Shown here piece after piece: positions 1-6,365 of a stretch of 9,202 bases of DNA. Below the pieces are notes generated by a model. It had not been told where the DNA came from, did not search any database, and saw only the letters and a list, made by a program, of their open reading frames with translations. Position 1 is the stretch's first letter. The number at the start of each line of letters is the position of its first letter. Made by a program: the position numbers and the translations under genes. This DNA comes from JBFKMV01 sp041629655 (GTDB lineage: Bacteria; Acidobacteriota; Polarisedimenticolia; Polarisedimenticolales; Polarisedimenticolaceae): the NCBI GenBank assembly GCA_041629655.1, contig JBFKMV010000195.1:1-9202 (forward strand). Reading direction: 5' to 3'.

Positions 1-567
1 GGCGGCGAGCGTCGCAGCCACGCCGTGGAGCTCGGCGAGCGCCCGAGCAGCTTCGCCCTGTCCTGGGAGGGTGAGGGCGGCCCGGCGATCGTGGAGCTCG
101 AGCAGGGGCTGGAGGGGCTGGAAGGCCTGCCGCGCCTCAAGCTGTTCCTCGACGACTGCGAGGGCGAGGGCGAGGACTGCATCGGCAATCGGCTCCACGT
201 GCTGCCCGAGGGGCGCGGCCAGCTGCGCCACCTGATGTGGGGCTCGAGGCCCAAGCTGGGGGTCGGCCTGACCGAGGTCACGCCCGAGCTGCGCGAGCAC
301 CTGGGCGGCGGCCGGGATGCCGGCGTGCTGGTCTCGAAGGTGATGCCGGGCACGCCCGCGGCGCGCGACGGCATCCGCGTCGGCGACCTGATCACCGCCG
401 TGGATGGCGAGCGGGTCGGCGGCCCGGGCGACCTGGTGCGCCTGCTCTCGAACAAGGACGGCCGGACGATCACCGTGGACCTGATCCGCGATCGCCGCTC
501 GATGGCGGTCTCCGTGTCGATTCCCGAGCCGGACGAGGACGACGGCGGCACCGGCCCCAGAGCCTGA
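1..567 (+). CDS. PDZ-domain protein, C-terminal part (5' end outside window)
   Basis: The reading frame is open from base 1, so this is the 3' part of a longer gene; a GTG at 25 is available but I see no reason to call it the start. Of the 188 visible residues, about 84-176 form a PDZ domain: the opening PKLGVGLTEVTPELREHL, then GVLVSKVMPGTPAARDGI, then the ligand-groove and core segment VGDLITAVDGERV, and a closing TITVDLIRD strand. PDZ domains bind C-terminal or extended peptides, and such tails are common in envelope proteases and scaffold proteins. The preceding 80 residues are acidic and glycine-rich with two cysteines (C53 and C60 of the visible part) in an acidic loop; I do not recognise that part. 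The tail is acidic and probably disordered. No protease catalytic domain is visible, but it could lie upstream. The gene is followed by a hairpin and the PLP-enzyme gene on the same strand, 51 bp away. Confidence 0.85.
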   Translation, partial: GGERRSHAVELGERPSSFALSWEGEGGPAIVELEQGLEGLEGLPRLKLFLDDCEGEGEDCIGNRLHVLPEGRGQLRHLMWGSRPKLGVGLTEVTPELREHLGGGRDAGVLVSKVMPGTPAARDGIRVGDLITAVDGERVGGPGDLVRLLSNKDGRTITVDLIRDRRSMAVSVSIPEPDEDDGGTGPRA

Positions 568-580
568 TCGGATTGCTGGT

Positions 581-608
581 ACCCTCCCGGGAGCCACCCC
601 GGGAGGGT
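581..608 (+). promoter_or_regulatory. Perfect 11-bp hairpin between PDZ and PLP-enzyme genes, enclosing the Shine-Dalgarno
   Basis: ACCCTCCCGGG (581-591) pairs perfectly with CCCGGGAGGGT (598-608) around a 6-base loop. It lies 13 bases after the PDZ stop and ends 10 bases before the ATG at 619. There is no T-run on either side, so it is a poor intrinsic terminator. The right arm contains GGGAGGG (601-607), the only ribosome-binding-site-like sequence before the 619 ATG, about 11-12 bases away. The stem would therefore hide the ribosome site. It could be a translational switch, an mRNA-stabilising 3' hairpin for the PDZ gene, or a DNA operator. The structure is seen directly; the role is inferred. 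Confidence 0.6.
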
Positions 609-618
609 CCGTCCGCCC

Positions 619-1749
619 ATGACCACGCTGGCCGACGTCGAGACACCGGCCCTGCTGCTCGAGCGCGACGTCCTGGCGCGCAATCTCGAGCGGATGTCCG
701 CCCGCCTGCGCGATCTCGGCGTCGCCCTGCGCCCGCACCTCAAGACCGCCAAGTCGGCGACGATCGCCGGGCTGGCCACGCGGGGGCACCCCGGCGGGAT
801 CACCGTCTCGACGTTGAACGAGGCCGCCTACTTCGCGGGCCACGGTTTTCGCGACGTCACGTACGCCGTGGGGATCACGCCGGACAAGCTGGAGCGCGTG
901 GCGTCGCTGCTGCGTGACGGCGCAACCGTGCGCGTGCTGACCGACGACCTCGACGTGGCGCGGGCGATCGACGAGCGCGGCCGCCGGCTCGGCGTCGTGT
1001 TTCCGGCCCTGATCGAGATCGACAGCGGGGCGCACCGCGGCGGCCTCGCGCCCGAAGACCTGCTGCTGCCGGAGATCGCCCGCACGCTCGCCGCGGGGCC
1101 GGGCGCCCGGCTGGACGGGGTGCTGACCCACGCCGGCCACGCCTACGACTGCCGCGGCGCCGACGCGATCCGCGCGGTCGCGGAGCAGGAGCGCCGCGAG
1201 GTGGTGGCCGCCGCCGAGACGCTGCGCTCGGCGGGGCTCGCCTGCCCGGTGGTCAGCGCCGGGTCCACCCCGACCGCCGTCCACGCCGAGCGCCTGGACG
1301 GCGTGACCGAGATGCGGCCCGGCAACTACATGTTCTTCGACCTGTACCAGGAAGGGCTCGGCGCGTGCCGGCGCCAGGACATCGCGATCTCGGTGCTGGC
1401 CTCGGTGATCGGACGCTCGCCGCGGCACGGTCGCGTGCTGATCGACGCCGGCGCGCTGGCGCTGTCGCTGGACTGTAGCGCCGCGCGCTGGTCGGAGCGG
1501 ATCGGCTACGGGGCGCTGCTCGACGCCGCGGGACGCGCGCTGCCCGGGGTCCGGCTGGCGCGCCTGCACCAGGAGCACGGCTTCGTCGAGGGAGCGGAAA
1601 CGCTACCGATGGAGTCCCTGAAGGTCGGAACCCGGGTGCGGGTGCTGCCGAATCACGCCTGTGCTACCGCGGCGATGCACGCGCGATACCACGTGATCGA
1701 CGACCGCGGCGAGATCGTGGACCGCTGGGAGCGGACCGGCGGCTGGTAA
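619..1749 (+). CDS. PLP-dependent D-threonine aldolase / D-serine dehydratase-like enzyme (DSD1 family, alanine-racemase fold)
   Basis: This 376-residue protein is full length for the family. It should be a cytosolic fold-type III PLP enzyme acting on D-hydroxy amino acids, either cleaving D-threonine to glycine and acetaldehyde or deaminating D-serine. The N-terminal TIM barrel (about 6-240) begins with TPALLLERDVL and carries the PLP-lysine motif RPHLKTAKS, with K42 as the likely Schiff-base lysine. IDSGAHRGG (134-142), HAGHAY (171-176) and VSAGSTPT (212-219) are the expected cofactor and phosphate-binding loops, followed by EMRPGNYMFFD. The C-terminal beta domain holds HQEHG (317-321) and PNHAC (344-348), whose His346 and Cys348 match the metal ligands of this family. 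The usual PHxKTHK motif reads PHLKTAK here, so one histidine is replaced. The ATG at 619 is preceded by GGGAGGG inside a hairpin. Which of the two reactions it performs cannot be told from sequence. Confidence 0.88.
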   Translation: MTTLADVETPALLLERDVLARNLERMSARLRDLGVALRPHLKTAKSATIAGLATRGHPGGITVSTLNEAAYFAGHGFRDVTYAVGITPDKLERVASLLRDGATVRVLTDDLDVARAIDERGRRLGVVFPALIEIDSGAHRGGLAPEDLLLPEIARTLAAGPGARLDGVLTHAGHAYDCRGADAIRAVAEQERREVVAAAETLRSAGLACPVVSAGSTPTAVHAERLDGVTEMRPGNYMFFDLYQEGLGACRRQDIAISVLASVIGRSPRHGRVLIDAGALALSLDCSAARWSERIGYGALLDAAGRALPGVRLARLHQEHGFVEGAETLPMESLKVGTRVRVLPNHACATAAMHARYHVIDDRGEIVDRWERTGGW

Positions 1750-1852
1750 GCGGCCGCCCGGCGTGGGACCATGGGCGGTCCGGACGAAACCTCGCCTGAC
1801 CTGCGCGCGTATCCAGAACCGAGCGCAGGCAGGCAATCCAGAGGGAGGGGTC
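1750..1852 (+). promoter_or_regulatory. Leader of the M16 peptidase gene with strong ribosome-binding site
   Basis: This 103-bp gap precedes the M16 gene. A purine block GAGGGAGGGG (1841-1850) sits just before the ATG at 1853 and fixes that start; the frame is open back to 1763 but those codons precede the signal peptide and lack a ribosome site. Two competing short stems lie near the start of the gap: CCGCCC (1754-1759) with GGGCGG (1773-1778), and GGACC (1766-1770) with GGTCC (1777-1781). Neither has a T-run. I see no convincing -35/-10 pair, so a promoter here is unproven. Confidence 0.55.
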
Positions 1853-4609
1853 ATGACTTCGTTCACGCGTTACCGCACGCCGCTGGCCGCGGCGCTGGTC
1901 CTGCTGGCGCTGAGCGTGCCCGCCGCACGGGCGGCCGAGCTCGGCGCGAACATCGAGATTCCGTTCCAGAAGTACGTGCTCGACAACGGCTTGACCTTGA
2001 TCGTCCACGAGGACCCCAAGGCGCCGATCGTCGCCGTCAACGTCTGGTACCACGTGGGCTCGAAGAACGAGCCCCAGGGCCGCAGCGGGTTCGCGCACCT
2101 GTTCGAACATTTGATGTTCAACGGCAGCGAGAACTTCGACGACGACTACTTCCAGGCGCTGGACCGGCTCGGCGCCACCGACCGCAACGGCACGACCAAC
2201 GAGGACCGCACGAACTACTTCCAGAACGTGCCGACCTCGGCGCTGGACACGGTGCTGTGGCTGGAGTCGGACCGCATGGGGCACCTGCTGGGGGCGGTGA
2301 CCCAGGACAAGCTCGACGAGCAGCGCGGCGTGGTGCAGAACGAGAAGCGGCAGGGCGAGAACCAGCCCTACGCGGTGAGCTGGGAGCTGATCACCAAGGG
2401 CACCTACCCGGCCGGCCACCCGTATTCGCACACCGTGATCGGCTCGATGGAGGACCTGGACGCCGCCGCGCTGGAGGACGTCCACGAGTGGTTCAAGACC
2501 TACTACGGCGCGGCCAACGCGATCCTGGTCGTGGCGGGCGACGTCAAGGCCGACGACGTCAAGCGCCGCGTCGAGCGCTACTTCGGAGACATCCCCTCCG
2601 GCCCGCCGGTGGCCAAGTTCCGCAGCTGGATCTCGAAGATGGACGGGGCGCGCCGGCAGCGCGTGCAGGACCGCGTGCCGCAGGCGCGGCTGTACAAGGT
2701 CTGGAACGTCCCCCCGCTGGGCTCGCCGGATGAAGTGCGGCTCCAGCTCGCCGCCAGCGTGCTGACGTCGGGCAAGACGTCGCGCCTCTACAAGCGGCTG
2801 GTCTACGACGACCAGACCGCCACCAACGTCAACGCGTTCATCGACGACCGCGAGATCTCGAGCCAGTTCTACATCATGGCCACGGCCAAGCCGGGCGGCG
2901 ATCTCGCCGAGGTCGAGCGTGCGATCGACGAGGAGCTGGCGCGGTTCCTGGCCGGCGGGCCGACCGAGGCCGAGCTGGAGCGCGTCAAGACCGAGACGAT
3001 CAGCTCGCTGATCCGCGGCATCGAGCGCATCGGCGGATTCGGCGGCAAGTCCGACATCCTGGCGATGATGGAGACCTACTACGGCGACCCGGGCTACTAC
3101 AAGACGTACCTCGGGCTGCTGCGCGACGCGACGGTCCAGCAAGTGCACACGGCGGCCCGCGACTGGCTGTCGGACGGGGTGTTCAACCTCGAGGTGCATC
3201 CGTTCCCGCAGTACAAGACGATCGCCAGCGACGTGGACCGCGCCACGGTCCCCGAGCCCGGTGAGCCGCCGGCGGCGCGGTTTCCGGGATTCCAGCGGGC
3301 GACGCTGTCCAACGGACTGAAGCTCGTGCTGGCCGAGCGGCACGCCGTTCCGGTGGTCAACCTGACCCTGGTCGCGGACGCCGGCTACGCGGCCGACGCC
3401 ACCGCGGCGCCCGGAACCGCCAGCCTGACGATGGACATGCTGGACGAGGGAACGCGCACGCGGGACGCGCTGCAGATCAGCGAGGAGCTGGCGCGGCTGG
3501 GCGCCCAGCTCGGCGCCGGGTCCGATATCGACACCTCGAGCGTGACGCTGTCGGCGATGAAGGCCAAGCTGGATCCGTCGCTGGCGCTGTTCGCCGACGT
3601 GATCCTCAACCCCTCGTTCCCCGAGGCCGACCTGGAACGCCTGCGCAAGCAGCGCATCGCGCAGATCCAGCGCGAGAAGACCCAGCCGATCTCGATGGCG
3701 CTGCGCGTGTTCCCGGTGCTGCTGTACGGCAAGGACCACCCGTACGGCAACCCGGCCACCGGCAGCGGCACCGAGCAGGCCGTGGCCCAGATCAAACGCG
3801 CCGACCTGGTCAAGTTCCACCAGGCCTGGTTCCGTCCGAACAACGCGACGCTGGTCGTCGTCGGCGACACCACGATGGCCGAGATGAAGCCCAAGATCGA
3901 GGCGCTGTTCAAGGGCTGGAAGCAGGGCGACGTCCCGAAGAAGGACGTGCGGCCGGTCGCGCACAAGGACAAGCCCGCGATCTGGGTCGTCGACCGGCCG
4001 GGCTCGATCCAGTCGATCATCATGGCCGGCCACGTCGCGCCGCCCAAGGCCAATCCGAACGAGATCGCGATCGAGACCCTGAACACGATCCTCGGCGGCA
4101 CCTTCACCTCGCGGCTGAACATGAACCTGCGCGAGGACAAGCACTGGTCGTACGGCGCGGGCTCGTTCATGGTCGACGCCCGCGGGCAGCGGCCGTTCAT
4201 CGCCTACGCTCCGGTGCAGACCGACAAGACCAAGGAGTCGATGATCGAGATGCACAAGGAGCTGGAGGCGATCGGCGGCAGCCGGCCGGTCGAGGCCGGC
4301 GAGCTGTCGAAGGCCCAGCAACAGCTGACGCTGCGGCTGCCGGGCTCGTGGGAGACCAGCGGCGAGCTGGCCTCGGCGATGGCCGAGATCGTGGCCTTCG
4401 GCCTGCCCGACGATTACTTCGCGGTCTATCCCGACAAGGTGACCGGGCTGACGCTGGCCGACATGAAGCGCACGTCCCGGGAGGTGATCCACCCGGGCAA
4501 GCTGGTCTGGATCGTGGTCGGCGACCGGGCCACGATCGCGGAGGGCATCGGCGAGCTCGGCTGGGGCGAGGTACGGTACCTGGACGCCGACGCGAACCCG
4601 GTGGAGTAA
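1853..4609 (+). CDS. Secreted two-domain M16 (pitrilysin/insulinase-type) zinc metallopeptidase
   Basis: A 918-residue exported peptidase. Residues 1-28 form a Sec signal peptide: a basic start, a hydrophobic core and AARA before the likely cleavage site, so it acts in the periplasm or outside the cell. The first M16 half (about 38-375) has the inverted zinc motif HLFEH, with H82 and H86 as ligands and E85 as catalytic base. E164 in VVQNEKRQ is the likely third ligand. The glutamate usually found seven residues before it is Q157 here. The second half starts at about 477 (GFQRATLSNGLKL). It lacks HxxEH and reads GTASLTMDMLDEGT at that position, so it is the inactive half of the clam-shell. It keeps the conserved pair R760 and Y767 in NLREDKHWSYGA, which in this family contacts substrate. 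Having both halves on one chain is typical of PqqL-like bacterial members. Substrate peptides are unknown. The start at 1853 is chosen for its ribosome site and signal peptide. The gene ends 5 bp from the convergent serA stop. Confidence 0.95.
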   Translation: MTSFTRYRTPLAAALVLLALSVPAARAAELGANIEIPFQKYVLDNGLTLIVHEDPKAPIVAVNVWYHVGSKNEPQGRSGFAHLFEHLMFNGSENFDDDYFQALDRLGATDRNGTTNEDRTNYFQNVPTSALDTVLWLESDRMGHLLGAVTQDKLDEQRGVVQNEKRQGENQPYAVSWELITKGTYPAGHPYSHTVIGSMEDLDAAALEDVHEWFKTYYGAANAILVVAGDVKADDVKRRVERYFGDIPSGPPVAKFRSWISKMDGARRQRVQDRVPQARLYKVWNVPPLGSPDEVRLQLAASVLTSGKTSRLYKRLVYDDQTATNVNAFIDDREISSQFYIMATAKPGGDLAEVERAIDEELARFLAGGPTEAELERVKTETISSLIRGIERIGGFGGKSDILAMMETYYGDPGYYKTYLGLLRDATVQQVHTAARDWLSDGVFNLEVHPFPQYKTIASDVDRATVPEPGEPPAARFPGFQRATLSNGLKLVLAERHAVPVVNLTLVADAGYAADATAAPGTASLTMDMLDEGTRTRDALQISEELARLGAQLGAGSDIDTSSVTLSAMKAKLDPSLALFADVILNPSFPEADLERLRKQRIAQIQREKTQPISMALRVFPVLLYGKDHPYGNPATGSGTEQAVAQIKRADLVKFHQAWFRPNNATLVVVGDTTMAEMKPKIEALFKGWKQGDVPKKDVRPVAHKDKPAIWVVDRPGSIQSIIMAGHVAPPKANPNEIAIETLNTILGGTFTSRLNMNLREDKHWSYGAGSFMVDARGQRPFIAYAPVQTDKTKESMIEMHKELEAIGGSRPVEAGELSKAQQQLTLRLPGSWETSGELASAMAEIVAFGLPDDYFAVYPDKVTGLTLADMKRTSREVIHPGKLVWIVVGDRATIAEGIGELGWGEVRYLDADANPVE

Positions 4610-4613
4610 CCGG
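4598..4613. terminator. Weak hairpin at the convergent M16/serA junction
   Basis: CCGGT (4598-4602) pairs with ACCGG (4609-4613) around GGAGTA, overlapping the M16 stop codon. The two genes end 5 bp apart, so any terminator must lie within coding sequence. The stem is short and has no T-run on either strand, so I give it little weight. Factor-dependent termination or transcriptional read-through into the opposing gene is as likely. Confidence 0.2.
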
Positions 4614-4614
4614 A

Positions 4615-6222
4615 CTAGATCCGCACCGTCTTGGCGGTCAGGATCTCCGGGATCTCGAGGATCCGCTTCAGCGCGTCCTGGGGCACCGGGTCGTCGATCG
4701 AGATCACCGAGACCGCGGTCTCGGAGCGGCTGATGCGGCCGAGCTGCAGGCCGGCGATGTTCACGCCGGCCTCGCCGAGGATCGTGCCGATCCGGCCGTA
4801 CACGCCGGGCACGTCGCGGTTCCGGGCGAACAGCATCCGGCCCTCGAGGAACGACTCGATCGGGACGCCGTCGACCTCGACCAGGCGCGGGTGCCGCTCG
4901 GAGAACAGCGTGCCGGCGACGGTCGACTTGCCGTCGGCGGTGGTCAGGCCGAGCCGCAGCAGGCCCGAGTACGGTGTCGTCTCGCTGCTGCGGCCCTCGC
5001 TGACCGTCAGCCCGCGGCTCTGCGCCAGGTCGAGCGCGTTGACGTACGACACTGCGCCCTCGACGACGTGCGACAGGATCCCCTTGGCCGCGGCCATCGC
5101 CAGCGGGCGGATCGAGTGCTCGCCGAACTCCCCGAACGTCTGCACGTCGAGCCGGCTCATACCCGTGCCGGAGACCTGGGCCAGGAAGCTGCCCAGCCGC
5201 TCGGCGAGGTTCATCAGCGGCTGCAACGCGCCGTATTCCTCGCGGCCCAGCGCCGGGAAGTTGACCGCGTCCAGCATCACGCCGCTCCGGAAGAACTCGA
5301 CGATCTTCTCGGCGATCTCGGTCCCGACGCGCTGCTGGGCCTCGATCGTGGACGCGCCGAGGTGCGGCGTCGCGACGACGGCGGGGTGCTCGACCAGGGC
5401 GCGGTCCGACGGCGGCTCCGTGGCGAACACGTCCAGACCGGCTCCGGCGAGCCGCCCGGACTGCAGCGCTTCCAGCAGCGCCGCCTCGTCGACGAGGCCG
5501 CCGCGCGCGCAGTTGATCAGACGGGCGCCGGGCTTCATCCTGGCCAGCGCGGCGGCGTCGATGGTGTTGCGGGTGTTGTCGGACAGCGGCAGGTGCAGCG
5601 TGACGAAGTCCGCGCGCGCCAGCAACTCGTCCAGCGGGCAGACCGCGACGCCGAGCCCCTTGACCGACTCCTCGTTGACGAACGGGTCGTGGCCGAGCAG
5701 CTGCATCCGCAGGCCCGCGGCGCGGCGCGCGACCTCGCGCCCGATGCGGCCGAGGCCGACGATGCCGATCGTCTTGCCGGCGATCTCGACGCCCATGTAC
5801 TTCTTGCGCTCCCAGCGGCCCTGGCGCAGGTCGGCGTTGGCCTGGGCGACGTTGCGGGCCAACGCGGTCAGCAGCGAGATCGTGTGCTCGGCGGCGGCGA
5901 CCGAGTTGCCGCCGGGGGTGTTCATCACCACGACGCCGGCCCGGGTCGCCGCGGGAAGGTCGATGTTGTCGACGCCGGTACCGGCGCGGCCGATCACCTT
6001 GAGCCGCCCGGCGTGCTCGAGCACCTCGGGGGTGACCTTGGTCGCCGACCGCACCACCAGCCCGTCGGCGTCCGCGATCGCCTCGGCCAGCTCGGTGGGG
6101 GACATCCCGGTCCGCACGGTCACCTCGACGCCCGGCGCGTTGCGCAGCACGTCGATGCCCTTCTCGGAGATCGCGTCGGCCACGAGAACGTTCACGGAAG
6201 GAGCAGACTCGCGTTCGGTCAT
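4615..6222 (-). CDS. serA: D-3-phosphoglycerate dehydrogenase, long form with ASB and ACT domains
   Basis: A 535-residue cytosolic enzyme that oxidises 3-phosphoglycerate to 3-phosphohydroxypyruvate with NAD, the first step of serine synthesis. The substrate-binding domain (about 10-105 and 290-320) contains VVRSATKVT and GRAGTGVDNID. The Rossmann domain (about 106-289) has GLGRIG (156-161) and D179 in HDPF for NAD binding. The catalytic triad is R240 (NCARGG), E269 (ATEPP) and H287 (TPHLGAST). An intervening ASB domain (about 325-455) is followed by an ACT domain (about 462-535) with VPGVYGRIGTILGEAGVNIA; ACT domains of this family commonly bind L-serine for feedback inhibition. Length and domain order match the 525-530-residue long-form enzymes. 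The ATG at 6222 is preceded by GAGGG (6233-6229) with a 6-base spacer. The frame stays open further upstream, but that stretch lies over the leader and the kinase gene. No serC or serB is visible nearby. Confidence 0.97.
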   Translation of the reverse strand: MTERESAPSVNVLVADAISEKGIDVLRNAPGVEVTVRTGMSPTELAEAIADADGLVVRSATKVTPEVLEHAGRLKVIGRAGTGVDNIDLPAATRAGVVVMNTPGGNSVAAAEHTISLLTALARNVAQANADLRQGRWERKKYMGVEIAGKTIGIVGLGRIGREVARRAAGLRMQLLGHDPFVNEESVKGLGVAVCPLDELLARADFVTLHLPLSDNTRNTIDAAALARMKPGARLINCARGGLVDEAALLEALQSGRLAGAGLDVFATEPPSDRALVEHPAVVATPHLGASTIEAQQRVGTEIAEKIVEFFRSGVMLDAVNFPALGREEYGALQPLMNLAERLGSFLAQVSGTGMSRLDVQTFGEFGEHSIRPLAMAAAKGILSHVVEGAVSYVNALDLAQSRGLTVSEGRSSETTPYSGLLRLGLTTADGKSTVAGTLFSERHPRLVEVDGVPIESFLEGRMLFARNRDVPGVYGRIGTILGEAGVNIAGLQLGRISRSETAVSVISIDDPVPQDALKRILEIPEILTAKTVRI

Positions 6223-6253
6223 CGCCGGCCCTCGTCGAAATGATAAAGAGGAG

Positions 6254-6267
6254 TCCCCCGGAGGGGA
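6254..6267 (-). promoter_or_regulatory. Hairpin at the 5' end of the serA leader
   Basis: On the minus strand TCCCC, loop TCCG, GGGGA forms a 5-bp GC-rich stem with a stable type of tetraloop. It is followed by the pyrimidine-rich CTCCTCTTTATC. The hairpin lies 31 bases before the serA ATG. If the promoter at 6275-6303 is used, it forms the very start of the mRNA and could stabilise it. If transcription comes from the kinase gene, it could act as a weak terminator or attenuator. The U-rich run is poor. Confidence 0.4.
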
Positions 6268-6274
6268 GGCGCGG

Positions 6275-6303
6275 ATTTTATCGAGCGAGGCGTTTTCCCG
6301 CAA
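6275..6303 (-). promoter_or_regulatory. Candidate sigma-70-type promoter for serA
   Basis: Read on the minus strand, TTGCGG (6303-6298), a 17-base spacer and TAAAAT (6280-6275) resemble a -35/-10 pair: 3 of 6 (TTG kept) and 5 of 6 matches. Transcription would start near 6268, giving a leader of about 46 bases. In this GC-rich setting TAAAAT stands out. The -35 lies inside one arm of the 9-bp inverted repeat at 6298-6337, which would give a repressor or activator direct access. Confidence 0.45.
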
Positions 6304-6337
6304 ACCGAACAGCGGACCGCGAGAGGCGGGTTTGCGG
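6298..6337. repeat. 9-bp perfect inverted repeat between the kinase and serA genes
   Basis: CCGCAAACC (6298-6306) and GGTTTGCGG (6329-6337) are perfect inverted copies separated by 22 bases, with arm centres 31 bp apart, close to three helical turns. The repeat begins 29 bases after the kinase stop. As RNA it would be a hairpin with a large loop but no T-run; as DNA it looks like a two-site operator with one arm over the candidate serA -35. Confidence 0.55.
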
Positions 6338-6365
6338 TCGACTTTCGCGCGGCGCGGAGGCGGGC

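Noticed and set aside
581..608. Intrinsic transcription terminator after the PDZ gene
   Set aside because: The stem is strong, but neither strand has a T-run after it, and its arm contains the ribosome site for the next gene.
1664..4492. A 942-residue open frame antisense to the M16 peptidase
   Set aside because: It is rich in Arg, His, Leu, Val and Asp with no recognisable motif, and lies exactly opposite a gene with a full set of M16 motifs. This is the usual shadow of GC-rich codon bias.
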